64,000 nucleotides of DNA from Mucilaginibacter sp. (GCF_025359345.1 NZ_JANYGQ010000034.1:62001-126000), one strand, 5' to 3'. Counted from the first letter of the stretch, positions 26,029-35,473 are shown. A program made the numbers and translations. The notes: generated by a model from the letters alone, not told the origin.

Positions 26029-27087
26029 TTACGCTTCTACAACCTGGTTCTCAGGGCGTAAACTCCGTACGGTTTTGCCGGCTTGCCACATTTCGCTTTC
26101 GCGCAGTTCTTTTAATTCGGCATCCAGTTTTTCGCGGTAGTCAGGTTTGCTGTTGCTGTCGATTGATTTTTGCGACTCAACACCTGTTGCCACGCTTTTG
26201 TATAATTCTTCAAATACCGGCTGGGTAGCGTCACGGAATTTCTTCCACCAATCTAACGCGCCGCGCTGTGCAGTGGTCGAGCAGTTGGCGTACATCCAGT
26301 CCATACCGTTTTCAGCAACCAATGGCATTAACGATTGGGTCAATTCTTCAACAGTTTCGTTAAAGGCTTCTGATGGCGAGTGGCCGTTTTTGCGTAACAC
26401 TTCGTATTGTGCTGCGAAAATGCCCTGTACGCAACCCATTAAGGTACCGCGTTCGCCGGTTAAGTCGCTGAATACTTCTTTCTTAAAGTCGGTTTCAAAA
26501 AGGTAACCGCTGCCTACAGCAATACCTAATGCAATTACGCGATCTTTTGCTTTACCGGTTGCATCCTGGAAAATGGCGTAACTTGAGTTTAAGCCACGGC
26601 CTTGTAAAAACATACGGCGCAATGAGGTACCCGAACCTTTAGGGGCAACCAAAAATACGTCCACATCAGCAGGGGGAACGATGCCGGTTTGCTCTTTAAA
26701 AGTGATGCCAAAACCGTGCGAAAAATACAGGGCTTTACCGGGAGTTAAGTGTTTTTTAACGGTTGGCCATACTGCAATCTGCGCAGCATCGCTCAACAGG
26801 TAACAAATAATTGTGCCTTTTTCAAGGGCTTCTTCAATTTCAAAAAGTGTTTCGCCGGGTACAAAGCCATCGCTTACAGCTTTATCCCATGTTTTTGTGC
26901 CTTTACGCTGACCAACAATAACGTTTATGCCATTGTCTTTTTGGTTAAGCGCCTGGCCAGGACCTTGAACGCCATAGCCTATTACTGCTACAACTTCGTC
27001 TTTTAATACTTCCTGTGCCTTTGATAAAGGGAACTCTTCGCGGGTAACTACGTTTTCTTCAGTACCGCCGAAATTTAATTTTGCCAT
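26029..27087 (-). CDS. ilvC: Ketol-acid reductoisomerase
   Basis: 352 residues. Converts 2-acetolactate or 2-aceto-2-hydroxybutyrate to the dihydroxy acids with NAD(P)H and Mg2+. Landmarks: the Rossmann motif VAVIGYGVQGPGQALN, YFSHGFGI, VAPKGSGTSLRR, and the metal-binding FSDLTGERGTLMG...ETVEEL. The length is slightly above the class I norm owing to a C-terminal tail. It is preceded in the operon by a methyltransferase gene and followed by the GxxExxY insertion. Confidence 0.96.
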   Translation of the reverse strand: MAKLNFGGTEENVVTREEFPLSKAQEVLKDEVVAVIGYGVQGPGQALNQKDNGINVIVGQRKGTKTWDKAVSDGFVPGETLFEIEEALEKGTIICYLLSDAAQIAVWPTVKKHLTPGKALYFSHGFGITFKEQTGIVPPADVDVFLVAPKGSGTSLRRMFLQGRGLNSSYAIFQDATGKAKDRVIALGIAVGSGYLFETDFKKEVFSDLTGERGTLMGCVQGIFAAQYEVLRKNGHSPSEAFNETVEELTQSLMPLVAENGMDWMYANCSTTAQRGALDWWKKFRDATQPVFEELYKSVATGVESQKSIDSNSKPDYREKLDAELKELRESEMWQAGKTVRSLRPENQVVEA

Positions 27088-27182
27088 CGTATTTGATTTA
27101 ATGATTACACCGATTTTTTGATTGATTGCACCGATGCTTGGTTGTTTTATATTTTAGTTTATAATTTTTTATTCCTCGTTCC

Positions 27183-27204
27183 GAGACGCAAAGTATTGCG
27201 TCTC
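27183..27204. repeat. Perfect GAGACGCAA/TTGCGTCTC hairpin
   Basis: A 9-bp perfect inverted repeat with an AGTA loop, 8 bases after the stop of the methyltransferase gene (minus strand). This GAGACGCAA word is frequent in intergenic repeats of environmental bacteria. Confidence 0.7.
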
Positions 27205-27212
27205 TACGTCGT

Positions 27213-27791
27213 TTATTTTTTTGTAATGATCACTATCCCTGTTGCCCAGCCCATTTTTGTTAGAATGATATCCTCGCGGCCATCTAAATAAGTTATTAAG
27301 TCGGTTGCTTTTTCGGCGTGGCCGGTGGGCCAGTTTGCCTGGGGCAGCATGTCGTCAATAATGTAAAACCCGCCGGTTTCAACCATGTTCAGCACTTCAT
27401 CCAGCAACAAATATTTGCCCGGCCAGGTATCGGCAAAAACAAAGCTGAACTTTTGGGCAGCATTTTGTTTTATCCAATCGCCACCGTCGGTGCAGATCAG
27501 TTGCAGCCTTTTATCAACCCCAAGGTTTTCTTTGGCTATGCTGAGCAGCGTTTCATCGTTATCGATAGATATCAATGTTGATTTGCTGTCCATGCCGTCC
27601 AGAATCCATGTTGTTGACAATCCTGTACCTGTCCCCAATTCCAAAAACTTACCACCCGGTTTCGATGCCGCCAGTGTTTTAAGCAGTGAACAAGTCAATA
27701 CTTCTGATGGCATGGTAAAACCACTTGCTTCCGTAGCAACTTTTATAGCGTTGTAAGCTGATGGGTATTTTTGTCTGATCTCTTCTAACAT
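27213..27791 (-). CDS. Class I SAM-dependent methyltransferase (O-methyltransferase-like)
   Basis: 192 residues. The SAM-binding motif is FLELGTGTGLSTTW, followed by an acidic strand end LISIDND, and DGGDWIK and SFVFADTWPGKY match later motifs of small O-methyltransferases. The substrate is unknown. The gene is enclosed by ilvN and ilvC on the same strand, so it is presumably co-expressed with amino acid synthesis, yet no methylation step belongs to that pathway. An 85-base G/C-run inverted repeat fills the gap upstream. Confidence 0.85.
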   Translation of the reverse strand: MLEEIRQKYPSAYNAIKVATEASGFTMPSEVLTCSLLKTLAASKPGGKFLELGTGTGLSTTWILDGMDSKSTLISIDNDETLLSIAKENLGVDKRLQLICTDGGDWIKQNAAQKFSFVFADTWPGKYLLLDEVLNMVETGGFYIIDDMLPQANWPTGHAEKATDLITYLDGREDIILTKMGWATGIVIITKK

Positions 27792-27792
27792 C

Positions 27793-27879
27793 TGAGCCCC
27801 CTACCCCCCTAAAGGGGGGAATTAATTATCTTTTTTAATTTCATTTTCCTACTACCCCTTCAGGGGGCCGGGGGGCTCA
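27793..27879. repeat. G/C-run inverted repeat filling the ilvN-methyltransferase gap
   Basis: GAGCCCCC at the left and GGGGGCTC at the right are inverted arms; inside, CCCCCCTAAAGGGGGG and CCCCTTCAGGGG form further hairpins. The right arm contains the TGA stop of ilvN and the left arm starts within a few bases of the methyltransferase ATG. Confidence 0.8.
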
Positions 27880-28479
27880 CATCGTAAACACTTTTTCCCC
27901 TTTATTTAAATATTCGTTCTCTATCACTTCTTCGCCTGGTTCCAGCCGTTCAAACTCGCGGATTTTGGCGTTGAAGCCTTCGCTGTCTTTGATGATGGCT
28001 ACGCGGGCGCTGCGCACAAACTCAATCAGTCCGTAAGGCTGTAAAATGCTGATGAGATTGTCCGTTTCTTCGCGGTGGCCGGTGGTTTCAAACACGGTGT
28101 AGTCTTTGCGCAGGGTTACTACGCGGGCGCCGTTCTCGCGCAGCAAACGTTCAACGCTCACCTTTTCGGCAATTACATCGGTTGACACTTTGTATAGTGC
28201 CAGTTCCTGCCAGATCACATCTTCGTTGGTGTGGTAGTATACCTTTAACACTTCCACCTGTTTTTCAATCTGGCGGCAAAGCTTGCGCACCACATCTTCC
28301 GACTCGGTGATCACTATATTAAAACGGTGAATGCTCTCAATTTCCGACGGAGAGGTATTCAAGCTGTCGATATTTATTTTGCGGCGGGTAAATATTATCG
28401 CTATCCGGTTTAAAAGACCAATCTGGTTTTCAGTATAAACCGTGATGTTATATTCCTGCCTGTCTATTTGGTTTTCCAT
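27877..28479 (-). CDS. ilvN: Acetolactate synthase regulatory (small) subunit
   Basis: 200 residues, longer than the E. coli proteins but usual for Bacteroidota. An N-terminal ACT domain (about 9-85) begins YNITVYTENQIGLLNRIAIIFTRR and a second domain follows (about 95-180). It binds IlvB and gives valine feedback. The gene follows ilvB after a 124-base gap with an inverted repeat, and its stop codon lies in the next repeat. Confidence 0.93.
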   Translation of the reverse strand: MENQIDRQEYNITVYTENQIGLLNRIAIIFTRRKINIDSLNTSPSEIESIHRFNIVITESEDVVRKLCRQIEKQVEVLKVYYHTNEDVIWQELALYKVSTDVIAEKVSVERLLRENGARVVTLRKDYTVFETTGHREETDNLISILQPYGLIEFVRSARVAIIKDSEGFNAKIREFERLEPGEEVIENEYLNKGEKVFTM

Positions 28480-28510
28480 TTTGTTTTTGTTTTTAATTGG
28501 CTTGTCGTAG

Positions 28511-28591
28511 CCTCACCTAAATCCTCTCCAAAGGAGAGGACTTGAACATCGCTCTTTTTTAGCCCTCTCCTTTGGAGAGGGTTGGGTGAGG
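28511..28591. repeat. Inverted repeat with CTCTCC...GGAGAG hairpins
   Basis: CCTCACC at the left and GGGTGAGG at the right are outer arms. Each half also holds its own hairpin: CCTCTCCAAAGGAGAGG and CCTCTCCTTTGGAGAGG. It fills the ilvB-ilvN gap. Confidence 0.8.
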
Positions 28592-28603
28592 CGTCCCAGC
28601 CTT

Positions 28604-30340
28604 CTATTTCAACCTAATTTCAGCAACACTGCAGCCCTGTGGCACCATCGGGAACACGTTGTTCTCCTTGGTTACCATTACCTCCAACAGGAATGAGCCT
28701 TTGTTTTCCATCATTTGTTTTAATGCTGATGGCAGATCCTTGCGGTCGTCGATCATTTTGCCGGCGATGCCGTATGCCGCGGCCACTGCCACAAAATCCG
28801 GGCTTTGGATATCTACAAACGAGTAACGTTTCGAGTTAAACAGCTCCTGCCACTGGCGTACCATGCCCAGGAATTTGTTGTTAAGGATGATGATTTTTAC
28901 ATCAACACCGGTTTGCATAATGGTGCCCAGTTCCTGCAAAGTCATCTGGAAACCGCCGTCGCCGATGATAGCAATAACATCACGCTCCTGTGCACCGAAT
29001 TTGGCGCCAATGGCTGCGGGCAATGCAAAGCCCATGGTACCAAGGCCGCCGCTGGTAATGTTGCTGCGGGTTTTGTTCAACGTTGCGTAACGGCAGGCCA
29101 CCATCTGGTGCTGACCTACGTCGGTAACTATTACTGCATCACCTTTGGTCAGCTCGTTTAACTGTTTGATTACTTCGCCCATCGTCATTTGCGGCGATGT
29201 TGGGTTTAGCTCGGTATGGATAACCGCGTCGTATTCTTTTTGGGTGTATTCATTAAACAACTTCACCCATTCGGTATGATCGTTATGATTAACCAAAGCG
29301 GTAAGCATTGGCAGGGTTTCCTTGCAATCGCCCCAAACTGGCACGGTCGATTTTACGTTTTTGTCGATTTCGGCAGGATCAATATCCAGGTGGACAACCT
29401 TTGCCTGTTTGGCATATTTATCAAGGCGACCGGTTACACGGTCATCAAAGCGCATGCCGATGGCTATTAATACATCGCACTCGTTGGTCAACACATTCGG
29501 GCCATAATTGCCGTGCATGCCCAGCATACCCACGTTAAGTGGGTGACCGGTTGGGATAGCGCCTGCACCAAGGATTGTCCATGCTGCCGGGATGCCGCTT
29601 TTTTCCACAAATGCTTTAAACTCCTGCTCGGCGCTGCCTAATATTACGCCCTGTCCCCAGATAATGAATGGTTTTTTTGCGCTGTTAATCAGTTCGGCCG
29701 CCTCTTTTATGTATTGCGGCCTAACAATTGGTTTTGGGCGATAACTGCGGATATGGTCGCAAGGGGTGTAGCCTTTGTATTCGAATTTTTGTATCTGCGC
29801 GTTTTTGGTAATGTCGATCAATACCGGGCCGGGCCTGCCGGTCCTGGCAATATAAAATGCCTTGGCAATAGCTTCCGGGATTTCGTTTGCATCAGTTACC
29901 TGGTAGTTCCATTTGGTAACCGGTGTGGTAATGTTGATCACATCTGTTTCCTGGAAAGCATCGGTACCTAACAAGTGCGCAAACACCTGGCCGGTAATGC
30001 ATACCAAAGGTGTGCTGTCTATCTGTGCATCGGCCAAACCGGTAACAAGGTTTGTAGCGCCGGGACCACTGGTGGCAAACACCACGCCCACTTTGCCCGA
30101 TGTACGCGCATAGCCCTGGCCGGCATGAATACCGCCCTGCTCGTGGCGCACCAATATGTGGTTTAATTTATCGCTATAATCGTATAAAGCATCATAGATG
30201 GGCATAATTGCGCCACCCGGATACCCGAAAATTGTATCAACACCTTCAATAATCAAAGCATCAAGCAAAGCCTGCGAGCCTGTTAGCTCAATGGCTGCCT
30301 TTTGTTCCGGTGCGGTTAATGTTTCCTGTGCAACTTCCAT
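28604..30340 (-). CDS. ilvB: Acetolactate synthase catalytic (large) subunit
   Basis: 578 residues, ThDP-dependent. Makes acetolactate from two pyruvates, or acetohydroxybutyrate for isoleucine. Landmarks: FGYPGGAIMPIYDAL, the catalytic Glu in VRHEQGGIHAGQGYA, SGPGATNLVTG, and the ThDP motif GDGGFQMTLQELGT...ILNNKFLGMVRQWQ. Complete, with normal spacing to ilvD and ilvN. Confidence 0.96.
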   Translation of the reverse strand: MEVAQETLTAPEQKAAIELTGSQALLDALIIEGVDTIFGYPGGAIMPIYDALYDYSDKLNHILVRHEQGGIHAGQGYARTSGKVGVVFATSGPGATNLVTGLADAQIDSTPLVCITGQVFAHLLGTDAFQETDVINITTPVTKWNYQVTDANEIPEAIAKAFYIARTGRPGPVLIDITKNAQIQKFEYKGYTPCDHIRSYRPKPIVRPQYIKEAAELINSAKKPFIIWGQGVILGSAEQEFKAFVEKSGIPAAWTILGAGAIPTGHPLNVGMLGMHGNYGPNVLTNECDVLIAIGMRFDDRVTGRLDKYAKQAKVVHLDIDPAEIDKNVKSTVPVWGDCKETLPMLTALVNHNDHTEWVKLFNEYTQKEYDAVIHTELNPTSPQMTMGEVIKQLNELTKGDAVIVTDVGQHQMVACRYATLNKTRSNITSGGLGTMGFALPAAIGAKFGAQERDVIAIIGDGGFQMTLQELGTIMQTGVDVKIIILNNKFLGMVRQWQELFNSKRYSFVDIQSPDFVAVAAAYGIAGKMIDDRKDLPSALKQMMENKGSFLLEVMVTKENNVFPMVPQGCSVAEIRLK

Positions 30341-30423
30341 ATCTTTTATTTATTTCGGAATTCGGATTTTCGAATTCGGATTTATTAAAATTCTAACCTT
30401 TCGCCTTTGGGTTTTCACCTCCC

Positions 30424-32115
30424 TTATGGCATCTCATCCGTAACACAACCTTCGGCGGCTGTGGTGACGGTTTTGGCGTACCTGTATAGTAAGCCTTTGG
30501 TAACTTTTAACTTTGGCTGAACCCAGGCTGCCTTGCGGGCTGCCATTTCTTCGTCTGATAAAATTACATTGATCTTGTTGGTAGTCGCATCAATAATAAT
30601 TTTATCCTCGTCTTTTATTAAGGCTATGGCACCGCCGTCAAAAGCTTCGGGGGTGATGTGGCCTACCACAAAACCGTGTGTTCCGCCGCTAAAACGACCG
30701 TCGGTAATCAGTGCTACCGAGCTGCCTAAACCTGCGCCGAAAATGGCTGATGTTGGCTTAAGCATTTCGGGCATACCGGGTGCGCCTTTAGGGCCTACGT
30801 TGCGGATAACCACCACATCACCTTTTTTGACTCGACCGCTTTGTATGCCGGCTATCAGTTCAAATTCGCCGTCGAAAACGCGGGCCGGGCCTTCAAAATG
30901 AGTGCCCTCTTTACCGCTTATCTTGGCTACGCTGCCACCTTCGGCAATATTGCCGTAAAGTATCTGTAAGTGCCCGGTGGCCTTTATCGGCTTTTCAACC
31001 GGCCATATTATTTTTTGAGTTTCAAATTCAATTTCAGGTACATCGGCCATGTTTTCGGCAATGGTTTTACCGGTAACGGTTAAGCAATCGCCATGCAGCC
31101 AGCCTTGTGCCAGGCAATATTTCATTACCGCAGGCACGCCGCCAATGTTGTGGAGATCCTCCATCATGTATTTGCCGCTTGGCTTCATGTCGGCCAGTAC
31201 AGGTATGCGGTTGCTTACCGCCTGGAAATCGTCCTGCGTAACTCTAACGCCAACGCTTTTAGCCATGGCTATCATGTGCAAAACGGCGTTGGTGCTGCCG
31301 CCCAGCACCATAATTACCACCATGGCATTTTCAAACGCTTCGCGGGTCATGATATCGCTTGGCTTGATATCTTTTTCCAGTAATATTTTAATGGCTTTGC
31401 CTGCTGCAAGGCATTCCGCTTTTTTCTCGTCGCTTAATGCCGGGTTTGATGACGAGTAAGGCAGGCTCATGCCCAATGCCTCAATAGCGGCAGCCATAGT
31501 GTTGGCGGTATAGATACCACCGCAGGCGCCTGCACTTGGACAAGCATTTTTTATAACGCCCATAAAATCCTCAGGACTGATGGTGCCGGCCATTTTTTGA
31601 CCCAAAGCCTCAAACGCCGAAACAATGTTCAGGTCCTCGCCTTTCCAATGACCGGGTTTTATGGTACCGCCATATACCATTATCGACGGGCGGTTTAACC
31701 TGCCCATGGCCATAATGGAGCCCGGCATGTTTTTGTCGCAGCCCGGCAGGGTGATCAGGCCGTCGTAATATTGAGCGCCGGTTACGGCTTCAATCGAGTC
31801 GGCAATTACATCGCGGCTTACCAGCGAGTAGCGCATGCCTTCGGTGCCGTTGCTCATGCCATCGCTTACGCCAATGGTATGGAATATAAGGCCCACCAAA
31901 TCTTCGGCCCAGATGCCTTGTTTAACTATTTTGGCAAGATCGTTCAGGTGCATGTTACAGGTATTGCCGTCGTAACCCATACTGGCCACGCCCACCTGCG
32001 CTTTTTGCATGTCCTCGTCGGTTAAGCCGATGCCGTAAAGCATGGCCTGCGCTGCCGGTTGGGTAGGGTCCTGGGTGAAGGTTTTGCTATACTTGTTTAG
32101 TTCTGTCGCACTCAT
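30424..32115 (-). CDS. ilvD: Dihydroxy-acid dehydratase
   Basis: 563 residues, an Fe-S enzyme that dehydrates dihydroxyisovalerate and its C6 analogue. Landmarks: the cluster Cys in GNTCNMHL, TLPGCDKNMPGSIMAMGRLN, ACPSAGACGGIYTANTM, and DGRFSGGTHGFVVGHITPEA. It is the first gene of the 11-gene minus-strand ilv/leu operon; its upstream region holds a promoter-like box and an 18-bp palindrome. Confidence 0.96.
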   Translation of the reverse strand: MSATELNKYSKTFTQDPTQPAAQAMLYGIGLTDEDMQKAQVGVASMGYDGNTCNMHLNDLAKIVKQGIWAEDLVGLIFHTIGVSDGMSNGTEGMRYSLVSRDVIADSIEAVTGAQYYDGLITLPGCDKNMPGSIMAMGRLNRPSIMVYGGTIKPGHWKGEDLNIVSAFEALGQKMAGTISPEDFMGVIKNACPSAGACGGIYTANTMAAAIEALGMSLPYSSSNPALSDEKKAECLAAGKAIKILLEKDIKPSDIMTREAFENAMVVIMVLGGSTNAVLHMIAMAKSVGVRVTQDDFQAVSNRIPVLADMKPSGKYMMEDLHNIGGVPAVMKYCLAQGWLHGDCLTVTGKTIAENMADVPEIEFETQKIIWPVEKPIKATGHLQILYGNIAEGGSVAKISGKEGTHFEGPARVFDGEFELIAGIQSGRVKKGDVVVIRNVGPKGAPGMPEMLKPTSAIFGAGLGSSVALITDGRFSGGTHGFVVGHITPEAFDGGAIALIKDEDKIIIDATTNKINVILSDEEMAARKAAWVQPKLKVTKGLLYRYAKTVTTAAEGCVTDEMP

Positions 32116-32283
32116 ATTTTAAACGCCGTTGCCGGTTAAATTTTATAAAAAATGTTATCGTAATTAAGGTTTGTGCTGGTAACACAATTTGATATTTCCA
32201 AGGTAGATATAGCCCAAAGGAATAGCAAGCGATTAAAGGAAAAATTTCAATTAGTATTTAATTTGGTATTTATAGTATTTTAC

Positions 32284-32301
32284 AATACAATGCATTGTAT
32301 T
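32284..32301. promoter_or_regulatory. Perfect 18-bp palindrome upstream of ilvD, possible operator
   Basis: AATACAATGCATTGTATT is its own reverse complement. It lies just downstream of a -7-like box (32318-32311) on the ilvD strand, where a repressor site could act. The binding protein is unknown. Confidence 0.45.
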
Positions 32302-32310
32302 AATTCAAAT

Positions 32311-32318
32311 CAAAGATA
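32311..32318 (-). promoter_or_regulatory. -7 box candidate for the ilv/leu operon promoter
   Basis: TATCTTTG on the minus strand fits TAnnTTTG. A TTTG lies 22 bases upstream, a slightly long spacer. The leader to ilvD would be about 190 bases. A second weaker candidate (TTG-N20-TACCTTGG, around 32197-32230) lies closer to the gene. No leader peptide rich in Leu/Ile/Val was found. Confidence 0.5.
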
Positions 32319-32451
32319 CAATATATTCTACAATTTATACCAAAGTTCAAAACGGTATACGGTATGTTTTTTATGCATGCATAGTATGGGGGTCGGATTT
32401 CGGCGTAAAATGGGAAAATTGATGTGCGGATGTGCGGATTAACTGCGTTGA

Positions 32452-32560
32452 GGCTTCGCGTTTTTGATGTGCGGATGAACCCTCCCGAACCGTCTTTGCG
32501 AGGAACAGCTGCTCCCGATTTCGGGAAGGAAATCGGTGCCCGTCTCCGCATAGGCTGTCG
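32452..32560. repeat. Dispersed TTGCGAGGAAC repeat, copy 1 (degenerate)
   Basis: GAGGCTTCGCGTTTTTGA, CGTCTTTGCGAGGAACAGC and a TCCCGATTTCGGGA hairpin match copy 2 at about 35473-35570. The wider 32116-32666 gap holds only this, the ilvD promoter region and the palindrome. Confidence 0.65.
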
Positions 32561-32666
32561 CATGAAGCCGCCGCCGCGGATTAACTTCATGGTGTGAAAT
32601 AAATCCAGGCGTTTTTCATCTTCCTTGAAAACAAAAATTCGTATTTTTCGGTTTTGGAAAAACGAT

Positions 32667-35414
32667 ATGCAATTACAGGACAACGAGCAGTTAAATTTGA
32701 TTGTACAGAGTGCCCCGATAGGCATCTGTATACTTGATGCGGCTACTTTTAAAGCCGAATTACTTAATCATAAATTCCTGGAAATTGCGGGAAAGCCTAG
32801 AGAGGCCATTATTGGCAAATGGTACTGGGAAGCTTTCGCCGAAGTCCGCCCATATTACGAAACCGCCCTTAACGAAGTAGCGCGTACCGGCATAGCCTAT
32901 TATGCCGATGAGGTGGAGTTAATGCTTATCCGTCACGACCGAGAGGAAACGATCTTTGTGACGTTTGTTTACGCGCCGGTGAAGGACGCTCAAGGTAAAG
33001 TAGCCAAACTGGCGGTATGGGTACTCGAAAACACCAGCCAGGTAAACGAACGCCGGGCCATTACCGCCAGCGAAGAACGACTAAGGGCGTTGGTTACGGC
33101 CACATCTGATGTGATATACAGCATGAGCGCGGATTGGGAAGTGATGCGGGAACTGGACGGACGCGGCTTTTTAACGGATACGAAGGAGCCGGTAACGGGA
33201 TGGCGCACACAGAATATTCACCCGGATGACCTGGCAATGGTAAACGCGACCATCAACGAAGCCATCCGTGAAAAAAAGATATTTCAGTTGGAGCATAGGG
33301 TTTGGCGTACAGATGGCTCGGTGGGATGGACGTTCTCGCGGGCCGTCCCTATCCTCGACGCCGGCGGCGAAATCACAGAATGGTTCGGTGTTGCAGGTGA
33401 TATTACCGAACGTAAGCGTATAGAAAATGCGTTGCGGGAAGCAAGGGAGCAGGCCGACCAGCAAAAAAGAGTTTACGAAACCATCACCTCAGGCACGCCC
33501 GACCTGATGTATGTATGGGACCTGGATTACCGCTTTACCTATGTAAACAGCGCTCTGCTTGCCATGTGGGGAAAAACCTGGGAGACAGCAATAGGTAAAG
33601 GCCTGCGCGAAAACGGTTATGAAGAATGGCACGCCGCGATGCACGAACGTGAAATAGACCAGGTACGGGCAACAAAGCTACCCGTTCGGGGCGAAGTGTC
33701 TTTTCCGCACGCAACATTGGGCAAGCGTATATACGATTATATTTTAATACCTGTGCTTAACGACGACGGGGAGGTGGAGGCCGTGGCTGGTACCACCCGT
33801 GATGTTACCGAGCGAAAGCAAATGGAAGAGGCCCTGGCACAAACCTCAGAAGAGCTGCAGTCTATTAATGAAGAGCTGGCTGTAACTAATGAAGAACAAG
33901 CCGCCTCGAACGAAGAGCTGAGCGCCACCAATGAAGAACTGGCTTTTGTAAACCAGCAATTGCTGGAGGCCCGGCAAAAGATAGCGGAAGGCGAAGCGGC
34001 ACTGCGCCTGGCTATAGAGGCGGCTAATTTCGGTACCTGGTTCATCCACTCCGTAACGCGCGAATTCATTACCAATAGCCGGTCGAAAGAGTTGTTCGGT
34101 TATTATCCTGATGAGGATATGTCTATTGAACAGGCACTGGCGCAGATCACTGAAGAATACCGGGGCTTTGTAACCGATAAGCTCGAAAAGGCCATTTATC
34201 AGAACGGCGATTATGATGTAACTTACCCTGTAGTGGGGCTGCACGACAACCGGCTGCGGTGGCTGCGCGCCATTGGCAATCTGAAGGCCGATCCGTCCGG
34301 AGCTTTTTCGGCCTTTACAGGCGTGTTGATGGATATTACCGAACAGCATTTGGCTGCGCAAAAAATTGAGGAGAGTGAAAAACATTTCCGCCACCTGGCG
34401 GACCTAGTGCCCGCCAAGATCAGTAATGCGCTTCCTAACGGCGAGGTTACCTTTTTTAATAAACAATGGCTGGATTACACAGGTATGGGTTTCGAAGATC
34501 TGCGTAATTTCGGCTATTATGCTATGATGCATCCTGACGAGGTACCTGTTTTCCAGGAACAGCTGGCCGAAGCTGCCGCTAAAGGCAGACCGCTTGAAAG
34601 CGAAATACGGTTTAAGGATACTAATGGTAACTACCGCTGGCACCTGAACATCGCCTCGCCTATACTAAACGAGAAAGGCGAGATCACCATGTGGGTGGGC
34701 TCCACTACCGATATCCAGCGGATGAAAGAGGAAGACCAGCGCAAAAGTGATTTTATCGGGATGGTAAGCCATGAGCTGAAAACACCACTTACCTCGCTGA
34801 ACGCCTACCTGCAGGTAATGCAGGCCAAATATAAAAATTCAACCGACGTGGCTACGCAGAATTCACTCGGACAATCGTTGAAACAGGTTAAAAAAATGAC
34901 GGCCATGATCAATGGCTTCCTGAATGTTTCACGGCTGGAGTCGGGCCAGATACCTATTAATAAAACGGCGTTCGAACTCCGCGATCTTTTTGCCGAGATA
35001 GAGGCAGAAACCGCCCCAATGAATACCTCGCACGCCATCATTTTTAATTGCACCGCCCTGGCGCGGATAAATGGCGACTTTGAAAAAATAGGCCAGGTGC
35101 TCAATAATTTTATCAGCAACGCGGTTAAATATTCCAAACCGGGCACTGAGATCCGTGTGAGTTGTTTAACTGATGAAAAACAGGTAACAGTTGCGGTAAG
35201 CGACCAGGGTTCCGGTATAAAGCAAGCCGACCTGCCGCACGTATTCGACCGGTATTTCCGTTCGGAAACCCAGGGCCATATTTCGGGCTTTGGTATCGGG
35301 CTTTACCTGTGCGCCGAAATTATCAAACGGCATCACGGCAAAATCTGGGTCGAGAGCGAAGTCGGCACAGGGTCGGTATTTTACTTTTCCTTACCGTTGG
35401 AAAAAGCGAGGTGA
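32667..35414 (+). CDS. Multi-PAS sensor histidine kinase
   Basis: 915 residues from ATG 32667; a TTG at 32625 is possible but the PAS region starts after it. About five PAS/PAC units, with a Glu/Asn-rich coiled coil in the middle where NEEL is repeated several times (TNEEQAASNEELSATNEEL). The kinase core follows: H702 in GMVSHELKTPLTSLNAYL, then NFISNAVKYS, DQGSGI and GFGIGLYL. No membrane helix, so it is a cytoplasmic sensor. No partner regulator lies nearby. Confidence 0.9.
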   Translation: MQLQDNEQLNLIVQSAPIGICILDAATFKAELLNHKFLEIAGKPREAIIGKWYWEAFAEVRPYYETALNEVARTGIAYYADEVELMLIRHDREETIFVTFVYAPVKDAQGKVAKLAVWVLENTSQVNERRAITASEERLRALVTATSDVIYSMSADWEVMRELDGRGFLTDTKEPVTGWRTQNIHPDDLAMVNATINEAIREKKIFQLEHRVWRTDGSVGWTFSRAVPILDAGGEITEWFGVAGDITERKRIENALREAREQADQQKRVYETITSGTPDLMYVWDLDYRFTYVNSALLAMWGKTWETAIGKGLRENGYEEWHAAMHEREIDQVRATKLPVRGEVSFPHATLGKRIYDYILIPVLNDDGEVEAVAGTTRDVTERKQMEEALAQTSEELQSINEELAVTNEEQAASNEELSATNEELAFVNQQLLEARQKIAEGEAALRLAIEAANFGTWFIHSVTREFITNSRSKELFGYYPDEDMSIEQALAQITEEYRGFVTDKLEKAIYQNGDYDVTYPVVGLHDNRLRWLRAIGNLKADPSGAFSAFTGVLMDITEQHLAAQKIEESEKHFRHLADLVPAKISNALPNGEVTFFNKQWLDYTGMGFEDLRNFGYYAMMHPDEVPVFQEQLAEAAAKGRPLESEIRFKDTNGNYRWHLNIASPILNEKGEITMWVGSTTDIQRMKEEDQRKSDFIGMVSHELKTPLTSLNAYLQVMQAKYKNSTDVATQNSLGQSLKQVKKMTAMINGFLNVSRLESGQIPINKTAFELRDLFAEIEAETAPMNTSHAIIFNCTALARINGDFEKIGQVLNNFISNAVKYSKPGTEIRVSCLTDEKQVTVAVSDQGSGIKQADLPHVFDRYFRSETQGHISGFGIGLYLCAEIIKRHHGKIWVESEVGTGSVFYFSLPLEKAR

Positions 35415-35473
35415 TGGTTAGTTATTAGTTACCGTTTAAATTTTTATCATTCAAGCGAAATGCCTGAATTGGT

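Noticed and set aside
27880..27881. Frameshift at the ilvN 3' end caused by the G-runs
   Set aside because: The ACT-domain protein reads through in one frame to a proper stop inside the repeat, and its length fits the family.
32116..32440. Leader peptide or T-box-like attenuator before ilvD
   Set aside because: No short frame rich in Leu, Ile or Val codons and no terminator/antiterminator pair was seen on the ilvD strand; the only short frame starting in the palindrome is Tyr/Lys rich.
32300..32725. 141-codon minus-strand frame over the gap before the multi-PAS kinase
   Set aside because: It runs through a dispersed repeat and the start of the real kinase gene, and its product looks random.
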